Assembly (NCBI GenBank): GCA_019323515.1
Contig: JAHWHG010000007.1
Location: forward strand, 62,001 to 126,000
Source: Candidatus Woesearchaeota archaeon
GTDB lineage: Archaea; Nanobdellota; Nanobdellia; Woesearchaeales; JAHWHD01
Direction of reading: 5' to 3'
Length of the DNA stretch: 64,000 nucleotides
Shown in pieces: positions 44,395 to 59,800 of this stretch (position 1 is its first letter; each line of letters starts with the position of its first letter). The position numbers and the translations under genes are program-made. The notes under the pieces were generated by a model. The model did not search any database. It worked only from the letters and a program-made list of their open reading frames with translations, and was not told the origin of the DNA.

Positions 44395-44847
44395 ATGCTA
44401 TACAAACTTGACGAGAAAGATAAGAAAATCATAGATATACTGGAAAAACACAGTGATTTTACAACTCGTCAGATCGCAAAAAAGACACTTTTACCCCCCA
44501 CAACCATACATAATAGGATTAGGAGACTAAAACAAGAAGGCATCATAAAACGCTTTACTGTTGATTTAGATTACAAGAAGATAGATCGCGGTTTAGTTGT
44601 CTATGTTTTAGTCTCTGCTAATCTTCCATTACTCAAACAGAAAAAGAAGACACAATACGACCTAGCAAAAGAACTAAAAAAATTATATTTTGTTGAAAGA
44701 GTTGACATTGTTGCAGGAGGCACTGATTTAATAGTAATTGTAAGAGTAAAAGATGTTGAAGAATTTGATCATGTACTTCTTGAGAAGATTCAACCAATTG
44801 AAGGTATTGACAGAACACAATCAATGATAGTTTTACATAGCAATTAA
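44395..44847 (+). CDS. Lrp/AsnC-family transcription regulator
   Basis: 150 aa. Helix-turn-helix (about residues 8-55: LDEKDKKIIDILEKHSDFTT then RQIAKKTLLPPTTIHNRIRR), then a RAM/AsnC ligand-binding domain (about 65-145) with VYVLVSANL, VERVDIVAGGTDLIVIVRV. Members bind amino acids and control transport and synthesis genes. Leaderless, with a palindrome between its TATA box and ATG. Divergent from asnA, as AsnC is from AsnA in E. coli. Confidence 0.9.
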   Translation: MLYKLDEKDKKIIDILEKHSDFTTRQIAKKTLLPPTTIHNRIRRLKQEGIIKRFTVDLDYKKIDRGLVVYVLVSANLPLLKQKKKTQYDLAKELKKLYFVERVDIVAGGTDLIVIVRVKDVEEFDHVLLEKIQPIEGIDRTQSMIVLHSN

Positions 44848-44869
44848 GATCAACCAAACAATAATCAAA

Positions 44870-47800
44870 TTAAGCATACTTACCTAAAAATATCTTCCTC
44901 AAAACTATCTTAAATTTCTTCTTAAACTTTTTCCAACCACCATTCCTTAAGATATAGAAACGAGTTGCAAAGTAGCTTCCCATAAACACGATTAAAAGAA
45001 TCCACCACAAATCCCTAGAGTAAGGTACTGCAAGGCAAGGATCACATACCCCACCGCAATCCACTCCTTCCTCATTCTGGTCAAGTATTCTATTTGAGCA
45101 CCCCTCTTCAATAAATTCACAGTACTCTGATTCAAGAGGCTTATACAATTCTCTTCCACACTGATTAGTATCAACACACTTCCTTGTCCTATACCCTAAT
45201 TCATTCCACTCAGACCATAATGGACATGACCAGTCCTCTCTACAATCCAGTGTAAGCATTGCCCCACCAGTTATAGATTTAAAGAAATTAATTATTTTGG
45301 CAATAAATCCTATCTTTGCAGGCTGCTCCTCACAAACACAATCACTTGGACAGGTCACACAATCTTCGCCAGAATCACAAACTAAATTTCCGCACACCTG
45401 TCGTATTGGACTAGGACCTATACCAAGCCCAGGATCATTTCCTTTAACCTTAATCTTAATTTTGTTCAACCCTGGCTTAAGCTCAGCAATAGTAACCCAA
45501 GAATCATCATCCTTACATCTCTTATTCTCCATATCCCATTCAGTGCACTTATACACACTATACTCTTCAGATGAACAGACATACTTTGTCAAGAACTCAA
45601 CATCGCAGTCTGTTCCTTCAGGCATCGCATAACTAAAAAGAACATCAAAGTCTGTGAACTTAGAATTCTGTAATGGAACATCTTGGATTCTCATAAATTC
45701 AATAGAGCCATTAGGCCTGCCAAGACAATCCCAAGGATTATAGATTACAGCATTATACAAGCCTCTGATATGACTTAGATCTAATGTTAAAGTATAATCT
45801 TCATCAACAAATTGTGTGAAATCTGTCTCCAGCACAAACTCACCATCAACAACCTCTTCTTCAACATCTAACTCACAAGCAGGACAACTTCCTCCACAAT
45901 CAATTCCAGTCTCATCACCATTTCTCACTCCATCAGTACATATAGGAGTATAAACACATTCCCGCTTTTCATCAGGTCTTGTAGCTTCCCAGAAATCCTG
46001 ATCACAAATACTCATGTCTGTACATGTTCTATACTCATAACCGTCTGGCTGACACTCACCCCAGTCTGTACACTGCCAGTTTTCAACACATCCATAAACC
46101 CTGCCAGCAGGACTAGTATCTACTTCACGCACTAAACATGAGCCACAATCTTCTGGACAAGTATCACACGATTCATTCGCATCACAATTACCATCACCAC
46201 AATAAAAACCTACTGAAACTGTTAAAGTTATATTATTTGATGTTGCATTCTCATTGCTAGGGTCAAATGCATAGATAGTCAAGTACCTTATACCTAAAAA
46301 GTTAGTTTCAGGTTCAAATGTAAAGACACTAGTATCATTGTCAACATAAATAGTAATGTTTTCAATAGAAATTGCAGAATAATTTAAATCATCACCATCT
46401 ACATCAGCAAAATAACTGCTAACATCATACGTTCTATTAGTGTTCTGCGTTATACCTAAGTTAGGGATATTAGTAACTAAATAAGGAGGATCATTAACAG
46501 GAGTTACATTCAAAACCACAACATTAGAGACATTAATCTGACCAGAAGGATCATATGCAGTAAATGTAGTAGTACCAAAGCCAGAATAGTTCGCTGCAGG
46601 AGTCAAGGTAACAATTCCAGTATCATTATCAATAGCAATTCCAATGTTTGATACTGAAGTTGCAGTATAGTTTAAATCGTCACCATCCGGATCCTCGAAA
46701 TGCTGTGAAAGGTTTAAACTGCTGTTAACAGTATCCTCATTCCAAGTAATATTTTCTATTGTCAAAGTAAAATTAGGAGGATCATTCGCATTTGTTACAC
46801 CAATATAAACAATCTGTTCATCACTGCCTCCATTACCATCTGAAACATTAAACCTAAATGCTCTAACCGAAGCATCAACATCAGACTGCTGCGGTGTCCA
46901 GCTGAAATTAGCCAAATTCTGGCTAAACCTCACAGTATCATTTACAGCAAATACAAGAGAATCTCCATCAATATCAATAGCAGTCATGTTATAAGTAAAG
47001 ACCTGCGCTTCTGTTGCATTTGTAACAGCAGTTGACGTTATATACGGAGGATCATTTACATTTGTAACATTAATTAACACGTTATTTGAAGTAATGAATA
47101 GTCCTTGCGGATCATAAGCAGTAAAACTTGTAGTTCTCGTACCTGTAAAGTTTCCATCTGGAGTGAAAGTGACTTTATGTGTATCATTATCAATAACAAT
47201 AGTAATATTCAATACTGAAACATGTGAAAAGTTCAGATCATCCCCGTCAATATCAAGGAAGTAATTTGAAAGATTTAAAGTATCATTTACAGTATCCTCA
47301 GGGAAAGTCCAATTTGGAACAATATCAACTCCGGGATTATCATTAACTGGCGTAACGTTCAGCCAGACAGTATTTGAATTAACGGTTGCGCTATAGGTAT
47401 CAATAGCTGTAAAAACAGTTTGTCTAATTCCAGTGAAATTATCATCAGGTGTTAGGGTAAGCATCCCAGTATCATTGTCTATAAAGATAGTGATGTTTGT
47501 AACAGCAGCATAAGTAAAGTTCAAATCATCTCCATCAATATCAGTAAAATATCTGACCAAGTAAAGTGAGTCATTAACAGTATCCTCGGGCCAAGTAACA
47601 TTATAGATTGTAGCATTAAGATAAGGAGGATCATTAACAGGCGTTACATTAAGCCAAACAGTATTTGAACTTATACTTGCACCATAAGGATCAATAGCTG
47701 TAAACACAGTTTGTCTAACGCCGGTAAAATTCTCATAAGGGGTCAAAATAAGCAGTCCTGTATCATTATCTATAGAAATAGTGATATTTGTAACAGCAAC

Positions 47801-50800
47801 ATAGGTAAAGTTCAGATCATCTCCATCAATATCAGTAAAATATCTGACCAAGTAAAGTGAATCATTAATACTGTCCTCTGGCCATGTAACATTATTGATT
47901 GTAGCATTAAGATTAGGAGCATCATTAACTGGTGTAACATTCAACACAACTGAATTAGAACTTACAGAAGCACCATCTGAATCATAAGCAGTGAATGTAG
48001 TAGTCCTTGTTCCAGTGAAATTTTCATCAGGTGTCAAGGTCAACTTACCAGTGTCATTGTTTATTGCTATTGTGATATTCTGAACTGCCGAATAAGTATA
48101 ATTCAAATCATCCCCATCAATATCATTAAAGTATTCAGAGATATTAACAGTATCATTAACAGTATCTTCAGGCCAAGTGATATTTATAATCTGTTGCACT
48201 AACACAGGATTATCATTAACTTCAGTAACAGTTAAAAGAACTTGATTTGATACAGCACTCAACCCTTCAGGATCATAAGCAGTAAAGTTAGTAAGCCTTA
48301 CACCAGAAAAATTATCTTCAGATGTAAACACAACCTGCCCGGTATCATTATCAATCACAATACTGATATTCTGAACAAGATAATATGTAAAGTTCAGGTC
48401 ATCTCCATCAATATCAGTAAAGTATCTAACTAAATAAAGTGAGTCATTCACTGTATCCTCTGGCCAAGTCAAATTATAAATTGTAGCATTAAGATAAGGA
48501 GCATCATTAACTGGAGTGACATTTAATACAACCAAATTCGAAACATTAAACTCATCATCAATATCCCAAGCTGTGAAGTTTGTATACCTTACACCAGTAA
48601 AGTTTTCATCTGGAGTCATCGTAACAATAGTAGTATCATTATCAATTGTAAGGGTAATATTAGTTACAGGATAATAAGTAAAGTTCAAATCATCATTATC
48701 AGGGTCCTCAAAATAACTGCCAAGTACTAAAGTATCATTCACAATATCCTCTGGCCAAGCCCATTCTGGAATAACAAAGGAAAGGTTAGGAGGATTATTA
48801 TTATGTACCTGGAATGAACTGACATTCAAAATATTACAATTATCAGCAACTTTTAGGAGTGTAGAGATATTATAATTACCATCTGCCAATGTCTCGGTAT
48901 CTAAATCATCCACAAAATCTGTCTCATTCTCGATAAGCGAACTAGAGCTAGAATAAGTTAAATTGTTAATAGTATAATTACCTTCATCAACATAGCTAGC
49001 ATTAGTACTTACATTAATCGTAAAAGTAAGATTATAATCAATCCCTGGAACAGGTACAGCAATAAAAGCATCATAAGTGTCACAAGTACCAGTGCAAAGA
49101 TATGTACACCCATAACTGCCAGTATCATTAAATCCACTAACAGTATCACAGGTATTATCATCACCAACAGTAATATTAGCATCTCTTATGTCAAAATAAC
49201 TTCCAGTATCCTGATTATTAAAGCAAAGATTATTGGAATTAACAGTGTTATTAGAACTTGTACTTCCCACAATAAGTCCATCCCTACCTGAGTTCTGTAC
49301 ATCATTGTACTCAATTGTATTGTTATTTGCTGTAGAATCTAACTGTATCCCATAAACAGAACTACCTAAGATAGTATTATTTAGGATAAAAGTAGTACTT
49401 GTTGTTGTGACATAAAAGCCATAATTATTACCTAATGCAGAATTATTTTCAAATCTATTATTAGTTCCAGCTGAGCTTAAATAGAAACCATAAGTTGCAC
49501 CTGTAACACTGTTATTAGTAAAATTATTAGAGTAAGATGAAGATAATAACATAAAAGCCTGCGGACCATTCTGGACAGTATTATTCTCTATCTGGTTATT
49601 GTTTGATGAACCAAGTAAACCAACAGCTACCGCAACATTAGAGTCAATAGAATTATTCACAATAAGATTATAGGTACCAAGGTTTAATAAAATACTATAA
49701 ACTCCAGCACTAGTCACAAGGTTATGTGTTAAGTTATTGTAATCTCCACCAACTATATAAACTCCTCTATTGCTGGTTCCAGTGATATTATTATATATAA
49801 TTGTATTATTATTTCCAGGAACCTCCATACCATCAGTATTACCTATCAAGGTGTTATTATACACATAATTATTAGAGCCAGATAGATATATCCCATCAGC
49901 AGCACTGCTAATAGTATTATGTGTAAGATTATTATATGCTGATGCCACGTATAAAATATCATCACTAAATGTGTTTAAGAGCACATCATTAGAACCACTA
50001 TTCAAACGCAATCCAGTTGCACTTGAAGTAAAGGTGTTATTTAAAAAAGTATTAAACGAACCACTAACCTTTATTCCTATATCAAAATCACGCACAATAC
50101 AGTTCTTTATTATGTTATCAGTTAAAGAAAAGTCAAGCCCATAATCAGTCCCAGAATCATCACCATCAATAGTATAAGCCTGGCAATCTAAAGTCTTATT
50201 AGTGAAATTCAAAGGATCATCAATACAAGTGCCAACCCAACCAGTAATGCTGCTGTTCAACCTAACCTCATAACAGTCAGAATTATTAAGCGCCTCAGTC
50301 AAACAACTACAATTCTCTCCAGTTTTAACAGTGCAAACATTAGAAACATTCTGATAACAAAGCTCAATATCATCTTGGGAGATATTCAAAGGAGTATTAG
50401 CAGTTAGATTCAAGCTACCGCTTCCAGTAGGATTCCAGGTAGCAGTGATGTTAAACCCATCCTGATAATTAGAAGTGTTAAACACAACCTTCAACGAAGC
50501 TAAACCTGTAGCATCAGTTGAAGAATTATAAACTGTATTAATCCCATCTGTAACATTAATAATAGCATTTGAAGCAGTTGAACCATTCCGGAAATACACA
50601 TATGCAGGGAAGTATCTTGTGAGATTTGCACTAAAAGTCTTTACTGTTTTATTTATTATATTCAAGTATCCATCAATAATAGGAGGACCGCTGCCTCCTA
50701 AAGAATAGAACTGGCCAACAGTTGATTGTGTTGTGAAGTTCACATTAGCAGTAGATATGATTGATGCGTTGCTGAGTGTTGAATTATCAACCGTTGCATT

Positions 50801-53800
50801 TGATACCCCTGTGAATATTGCATAATCTGTTATGTTTGCTCTTAGAATTGTATTATTATCCCCAGCTAATACATTAATTGAGCTCAGGTTTGAATCTTTA
50901 ATAAGATTCCCAGACCCTCCATTTATCCTTATGGAGTATGTCGTGTTTGATATGTCAACATATTCAATAGTATTACCAAAGCATCCAAATATGTTGATTC
51001 CATATACACTATTTGAAACATTAACATTAGTAATTGTATTATTTGTAGCTATCCTACCAGCATTATTACCCAAATCAATTCCAAATTCGCATCCTGTTGG
51101 ACAATATGCAGTAATATTGTCAAAGGTGCTATTAAATCCACCAATACCCATCACTGTATTAATAACTACATAACTGCTGAAGTCCCAGTCTGTTTCATCT
51201 ACATTGTCTCCAAACCTTATGCCCCTGTAAACCTGCTGCAGGTCGTTATCCCTGCATATTGTAGCATTATCTGCATTGATAGTATCAATTGCCCAGGATC
51301 CTGTATTATATATATTGTTTCCGCAGATAGAAGGATTAGTTGCAGATGTTATAATCCCTTGGCTGCCGGTATTATTGATTAAGTTTCCAGAATAATTTAT
51401 GTTGTATGTGCCTGAAGATGTGACTATTCCAAATGCAGAGCAATTATAAACATTATTTTCTATGAATGTAGTGTTATCATTCCCATTATAAATCTCAATG
51501 CAGCTGTCTGTAGCATTCTCTACTGTGTTATTTTTTACGATGTTCCTGCCACCAGTTCCCTGAAGGAAGATTCCTGAACCTGAGCGGTCTCCATACGAAC
51601 TGTATGAATTATATATGTAATTGTCTCCAAGCACATTATCGTATCCACCGTTTATATGGATACCTAAACCAACGCCAATGTCCCAAGACACATTTCCAGT
51701 GTTATGTATTTCGTTGCCTGTTAAATTGTTAAGGTTTCCTAAATAAATTTGGATCCCATCATATAACGAATCGTTCATTGTGTTTAATAGTGCAGTGGAA
51801 TTATGCGAACTTCTTAGATATAAGCCAATACCAAAACTATTCACATTACAATTCTTAACAGTTACATTCTCCATTTGGAACGCGTAAATGCCATAAGCAC
51901 TTTGATTCCTGTCACCAGTAATAGAATAACCCGCACAATCAAACACAATATTGTCATTACCGATTATAATAGCAGTCTCACCACAAATCTCCCCATCAGT
52001 AGAATTAAGCACATTCCTCTGAAGCACAGTATCAGAAGTAATTGTATCACCACATCTAATAATATCAGTCTCCTGAAGAACATAAAGAGTATCATCAGTG
52101 ATATTAATCTCTTGAGTTATCACAGGATTAAAGCTGCCAGTGATTGTAAACGCATCCTGATAATTAGAAGAGTTATAAACAACCAAAGCATTGATAAAAC
52201 CAGTCGAGTTGGTCTGATCACTAAAGACATTAACTTCATCAGCATCAGTAATGTTAACATCAGTCTGTACTCCTGTGCCAGTGTAATCATAAACCTGGAC
52301 AGGATATATTCTTGTGAAGTTATTATTTGAAGTAGGACCTGAACCAATAACCTTATTTGTAATATTGACATAGCCAGCCATTACAGCATTATTCCCTGAA
52401 CCACCATTAGCAACTGAGGTTATCTGATTAATTATAGATTGCGATGTAAAGTTAGCTGTAGCATTATATGATAAAGAAAGCGCACCAAAGATTGTCGAGT
52501 TATCAAAATTAGTATGCGAATTGCCTTGCAAGTTTAGTGAATCTGTAAGATTACTCCTTAAGAATGTAGTATTGATTGAGATTATATTACCAAAATCCAA
52601 TATAGCCACAGAAGTAATATTTGAATCCCTAACCAGTGTTCCTGATCCACCTGCAAACCTTAATGCAGTCGTAGTATTAGAGATATCAACTGAATCCAAG
52701 ACATTGTCTGCAGCATATTCAATCTCAATACCATAGATATTGTTTGATACATTAATATTGGTGATAACATTATTAGAAGCATTAATGTTAGGACCTCCTC
52801 CGAGATATATTCCAATGTTACAACCATTTACACAATAAGCTGTGATATTATCATAAACTGAATTAGTACCTCCAATACCCATTACATTATTAATAATATT
52901 ATATCCAGAAAAGTCCCAGTCTGTTACTTGAGCATTACTGCCAAACACAATACCCCCATAAGACTGCTGAATGTCATTATCCTTGCAGATTGTAGCATTA
53001 TCACTTGTTGCTGCATAAATAGCCCAACTAGAGATATCAGTTAAATTATTTTGACATAGAGTCAGATTAGATGAGGCTGAGAAAATTCCATAGCTAGAAG
53101 CAGAGTTAATATCATTCCCAGAAACATTGACATTATTTCCAGAATTAGCCCTGATTGCTACTCCTGTACTGTTATAAACATTATTATAAATAATTGAATA
53201 ATTATCATAAGCAACAAACACACCAATACCCCCATAAGTTGAATTGACAAGATTATTATGCGAAATTATATTATTATAATAAGTCGCAGAACCAGTTAAA
53301 TAGATTCCATTACCAGCCCGATAGTCGCCTGCTAAATCTGTAAACGAATTATAAACATAATTATCAATTATTAAGTTTTCACCCCCATTATAAAGACCTA
53401 TACCATTACCAACATTATAACTACTAGTATGATTCCCAGTATTATAGACATTGTTGCTAGATATATTATCTAAATCAGAATAATATAAGAAAATTCCTGA
53501 AACAATTGAATTATTTATTGTATCATTATAGACTGTTGAATTATCAATATTACTTAAATAGATTCCATGACTAAAGTTATTTACATAACAATTCTTAATA
53601 GTCAAGTTCGCTTTATTATTAGTAAAGATACCATAAGCAGTTCCATTCAGATACCCAACACCAGTAATACTATAACCAGCACAATCCAGAGTAATGTTAT
53701 CTGCACCTATTATAATTCCATGACTATCGCACCATTCACCATCAGTAGCATTCACAACATTCCTCTGGAGAACAGTATCAGTTGTTATTGTATCACCACA

Positions 53801-56800
53801 ATAAACAGGCTCCTCCTGCAAAGTGATCTGCGTATCTGTAGTAAGATTAATTGTCTCAGTAAGTGTAGGGTTAAATGAAGCACTCAAGGTAAACTGACCA
53901 TCATAATAAGTTGAATTATACTTAACAGGAACCCTGATATATCCAGTACTGTTAGTAACACCACTAAACACATTAACAGTATTATTATTAGTGACATTAA
54001 TCTCACTCTCAACACCACTTCCAGAATAATCCAATATCTGAACAGGATAATACCTTGTGACATTATTCATCTGAACAATATTATTCTGAAGCTCTTTATT
54101 TGAGATATTAACAAATCCATCAATCGTTGCATTGGTTCCAAAACCAGCATCACCCAGATGCGTAAACTGTTCCACAAATGACTGCGAAGTAAAGTTCACA
54201 ACTGAATTCCCATAAACCTTAAAATCACCGAAGAATGAAGAATCTTCAACAAATATCTCACCACCAGTAAATTGGGTATTACTCGTAGAATTAACATTTA
54301 CAAGAGAAGAGTTTACAACATTTGCTGCAGTCAAAAACGTGCTAATATTAGAATCTTCCACAACATTTGAATAACCTGCAGCAAAAGCAACATCCCATGT
54401 ATTACCACTCATGTTAACATCATAAACCGTATTATTTGACGAAGTCCCTAAATAAATACCATAGTAATTATTAGTGACATTAACATTGGTTAAGGTATTA
54501 TTATCAGAACTTCTTCCAATATTGTTAGCGATTTGTATCCCAGTATTACAGCCAAGAGGACAATTGATTGTAATATTCTCAATATGAGAATTCTTACCTC
54601 CTACACCCATAACAGTATGCTGTATCTCATAACGAGTAAAGTCCCAATCCCTTACCTCAATGTTATCACCAAACCTGATTCCATAATATACATCCTGGAT
54701 ATCATTGTCTTTACATATTGTAGAACCATCACTATTACCTGAATCAATAGCCCAGCCACCTGAATAGACTGTAACATTCCGTATACTGTTCGAACAGATC
54801 ACAGAATTATCGCCTGCATCATAAATTCCAACTCTAACATTAGTGATATTATTCTCTATCACATTTATATCAACACCTGATTGAAACTGAATACCTCCAG
54901 AAACATTTGTAATATTATTCCTGTAAAGAGTATTATTTACAGCATCTGCATGTGCTGAAGGTACAATACCATAACCTGAAGTATTCCCAATGATTGTATT
55001 ATCCCTGAATGTAACATTAAATCCATAATTGGCCATCCCACTTACTGAAAAATTTCCGCATAACACATCAGTTGCTGTTATATTAAAAGGTCGAACACCT
55101 CCAATATTATTTTGAATGTCCAAACACGTCTCAGAACCTAAAACACTAGAAATATTCAAGTAACTAACTATAACATTACTTCCACCAACAGTTAAGACAG
55201 AATCGGTAACCCAAACATCAGTCAGGTCATGTTGACTAAATGTCACATTATCTCCTAACCTTATACCATTCGTAGCGTTCCAGATAGTGTTATTCAAGAT
55301 AGTAATATTATTTGAATTCCCACCTTCAATCGCATAAGTCCTTGCATCAGTACCTGAATAATTCCCTGATATTACTGAAAAGATGTTCTCTCTAATAATT
55401 CCATGTGATCCTCCATTTAGAACACCATTACCCAAATGACTAAAACGATTCCCACTAACATTCAAATAATCATAATTTGTAGAAACCCCAACATTACTTT
55501 CTGAGAAATTAGAATCATAAACTGTAAGATTCCACCCATTGTTCAGACCATAGTTCCAATGATGCAAACCACAATTTCGCACAGTAATATTGTCATAATT
55601 CCCAACACCTACACCAATAGAACCGGAACTTCCTGCAACTGTCCAATTACCTGTTATATTATAACCACCGCAATCTAAAACAATGTCATTCGCGCCGATA
55701 ATCAAACCATAAGTCGTATTGCAGACATCCCCACCAGTAGCATTCAAAAGATTCCTCTGCAGAGCAGTATTAGAATAAATTGTATCTCCACAATAAACAG
55801 GCTCCTCCTGTAATGTAATCTGCGTGTCTGTAGTAAGATTAATTGTCTGACTCAAAGTAGGATTGTAAGAAGCACTCAAAGTGAATTCATCATTATAATT
55901 AGTATTATTAAATGATATAGGAGCCCTTATATACCCAGTACTGTTAGTAACATCAGAATAAATATTATTCCCTAATGAATCAGTAACATTAACTTCACTC
56001 TCAACACCAGTTCCAGAATAATCCAAGATTTGTATAGGATAATATCTTATTGGATAAGCACTGGATGTAAATGAATATAAACTCTTATCTGTAATATTAA
56101 AGAACCCATCAATAGTAGCATTACCACCCATCCAGATTTGGTTAATCGTTGACTGTTCTGTTGAATTTATTGTTAGGCCTTGGATCAAGGTAAGGTTAAA
56201 GATTGAATTCCTTAGTATAATACTTGCATTAATTTGAGCATATAGCAAAGCAATATCTGTTACATTTACATTTTCAAATTCATTTCCGCTGCATTGTGAA
56301 ATTGTATTTAGACCATACCTAAGTGATGCAAATTCACTGTTGACTATTGTATTATTAATCCCACTTGGACCCATATACAAATCTTGTGTTGCACTAGAAG
56401 CTGAACAATCAACGATTGTGTTATTCAAGCCAGTTACAGTTATTCCAGTAGTGATTCCGTTTACATGCGTGTTGTTTAATGTGTTGTAAGAAGCAATACT
56501 TATTCCATTTGAACATGTATTGTCAAACTGAATATTCTCTAGATAGTTATAACTACCTGCTGTAGAAAGACAATAGCTTTCAATTGTAAGATCCTCAAAA
56601 GAATAATCAACTAAAGTCTGGTAATTAGAGATTGCAATTCCATTTGTTGTTATGTTAAAGTAGTTTGTTTCATCTATTGTTGTATTCTCAGAGCTTATGT
56701 AAAATGCATACCCATAACCTGGATTAGTTCCACCATATTTCGAATAATTAACATATGTAACATTGTTATAGCTAAGATAATTTTGGCCCTTGAAACTTGT

Positions 56801-59800
56801 GATTCCTTGGCCAGTATCATTGATCAAGTTAAATGAAATATTAATATTATCGGCAACACTGCTTGCTCCTGTTATTAATATGCTAATATTATTGTGATGA
56901 ACTTCATTCCCAATGACATTAGTGTTCGGCGAATATAAATACATTCCAACAAAGCTATTATTGACTTGGTTACCAGTTATATTAACACCATCTGCAGCAC
57001 TTAATATTTCCATTGCAGTATTTTCATTATTACCCGAGAATCTACTATTGTTGATTGTGTTTGAAGGTCCATATACAACTATTATTCTTGAAGCATTGCT
57101 AGAAACTAAAACATCATCTAGTATAGAATTATAACCACCTAATCCCAAGTATATTCCAGAGATTTCCGCTTCAGGGAATGTTACTCCTGAGATAGTTTGG
57201 TTAACACCAAAATAAATTCCATTTGTAAGATTATTTAAGTAATTACTAAAATCATATTCTGTAGCTGTTAATCCCAAATTTATACCCCATCCAGATCCGT
57301 GGTTTATATCAGTATCTGTGATGTTGTTATAGGTGATAGAGTGGTTACCTTTGCTTATCTCAATTCCAGTTCCAGATTGTGAAATTAAGTTAAATGTAAT
57401 ATTATTATTGTCTGCAGTGCTGCTTGCACCTGAAACATAAATACTGATATTGTTAAACTTTAAAGTATTATTATAAATAGTAACATTCTCAGTTCTTGGG
57501 ACGATTCCATCTAACCATCCATTAACATTACAGTTCTTGATTGTAATATTGTTATGGGCTTGAATAACCTCAACACCATAACCAGTTCCATTATCTGTTC
57601 CGGTTATATTATATCCATCACAGTCAAAAACAATATCATTTCCAGAGATTATAATTCCCCGATCAGTCGGACATTCAGTACCTCCTGTTGCATTTAGCAC
57701 ATGCCCTGCCAAAACAGTACTCTGCGTAACAGTATCACCACAATACAAAGTAATAGGCATCTCAAACTGCAATGCACTAAACGTATCAGTAAACACATTT
57801 ATCTCTTGAGAATCACTAGGATTAATTGAAGCAATAATAGTGTATGAATTATTATAAGGATAAAGACTAGAATCTGTGGAATTTGTTGTAAAGCTCATAT
57901 TAGCCCATCCAAATCCATTTGAATCAACAGAACCATTATACAAAGTATGCGTCCCATTAGTAATATTAATCAAAGCACCAGAAACAACTGAACCATTTGT
58001 ATAATTTACCTGTACTGGAAAGAACCTATTCAAGAACGCACTACTAGAAAACGAATTAAAATTCTCTGTTCCTATAAATTCATAATATCCTCTTATTTCA
58101 GGATTGCCGCTAACATCCCGATACCCTGTAAGAATGCCTGGTGTAGAGAAATTAACAACTGCTGAACCACTAAACGAATAAAGAAAAGTTGAAGAATTCC
58201 TTAACTCAGTATACGAATTTTCAGTAAAGAATCCAAAGGTTAATGAAGTGTTTTGAACAATGTTAACACTATCATCAAAAGTCTGAAGTGCGGTTATGAA
58301 ACTATTATTAAATATATTATAAGTATCTTCATACATATAAAACTGGGCATACTCATTTGGATTCATATTAGTAAAATTAACAAACATTCCAGCAGTGTTT
58401 GTAACAATATAATCAATAGCATTCAATCTATCGTCAAACCCATCAATTGTCAGGTTAGTTCCCGGAATATCATTCTTAAAATAAGGCCTGCCAGTATAGT
58501 TGATTACTGTAAAATTAGTTACATCCTCAAACTGCATCATATACATGCCACTATCAGCTACAAAACCTTGGGTAGTATTACCAAAATATGCTTGACCCAG
58601 ATAAGAATTAGTTAGATTAATAGAATTTCCTGGTTTATTGCTCAGATAAACATAGAAACCTTGGAATGAAGTATTTTGAAAGGAAAGATTAAAGTGTTCA
58701 CCTATGATTTCATTCAAATCTGAATTAGAGATATTAAAGTTATCCATAACAATATTCTGTGCAAGATTGATTCCAGTCCCATCAGAAAGTGTGGGCTGAT
58801 AGAATGAACAGTTATAAGCACTGAAATTAGCAGCATCAGGACCAAATTCCAAAGCCCTCAACAATCCAAAATCATAAACACTTACATTATTAAATTTAGC
58901 TGTAAAATTACCGAATAACTTAACAACTGAAAGCACTGAATCATTTACATAAAACTCATTGTTATTATTGTTTGTAACTCCAGCAACTGCCTGATCAATC
59001 TCTAAAGTTTCAGTAAATCTTGAAGGATTGATAAAAGTATCAATAAAATTCACAGTTCCATAATTTATAAAAGCAGTCCCATTAAAGGGCATGTGCTGCC
59101 TCAATCCAACTAAAGTCAAGGTATCATTCTGATCATATCTATAATGCATCTGTATCATTGAAACATTTCTCAAAGTACCAGACTCATTCCCCATCTGTCC
59201 AAAGTAAATGATATTAAGGGTAGTATTTTGTATATAAAAATCAGGCTCTCCTCCATATACATAAACAGATGAAGCATTAGAATTATTGATTGTAATATTT
59301 GACTCACCGAAGATATATACATCATTAAAATAACAAAAAGTGGTATTGAGTATTGAATCATAATTTGCATTAACAGTTGAATTAAAGGTAATGTTAATAA
59401 AAGTTACATTTGCTCCAGTACCTAAACTGACTGTATCATTAATGACCTTATTCTCACAAACAACCTCTTCTCCATTTATATTCCATGTACCAGTATCAGG
59501 AGGATTACAGTTCTGCTCCTGCTGTGTTTGGAAACCCTGCCCACCAAACAATGGAGGTGTGGCAGGCAGCTCCTCAGGTTCTTCCTCAGGAGCCACCTGC
59601 TGGGTTTGATCATCAACAACTGTTTCATTACTTTGATTTAATTCCTCATCAGTCTGATTCAAGTCTGGTATAAGGACAGGATTCTCAACAAATGTTTCAT
59701 TTATAGTATCATTCAAATTCTCATTTAATGTCTCATTCAACGTAACATTAGTAGAATTATCAACAACTAAACCTGTCATGCCACCATGATAATTTCCAAT

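Noticed and set aside
50832..54742. Long open frames antisense to the giant gene
   Set aside because: They mirror the Asn/Thr/Ile-rich coding strand and have no promoter, ribosome site or recognisable protein.
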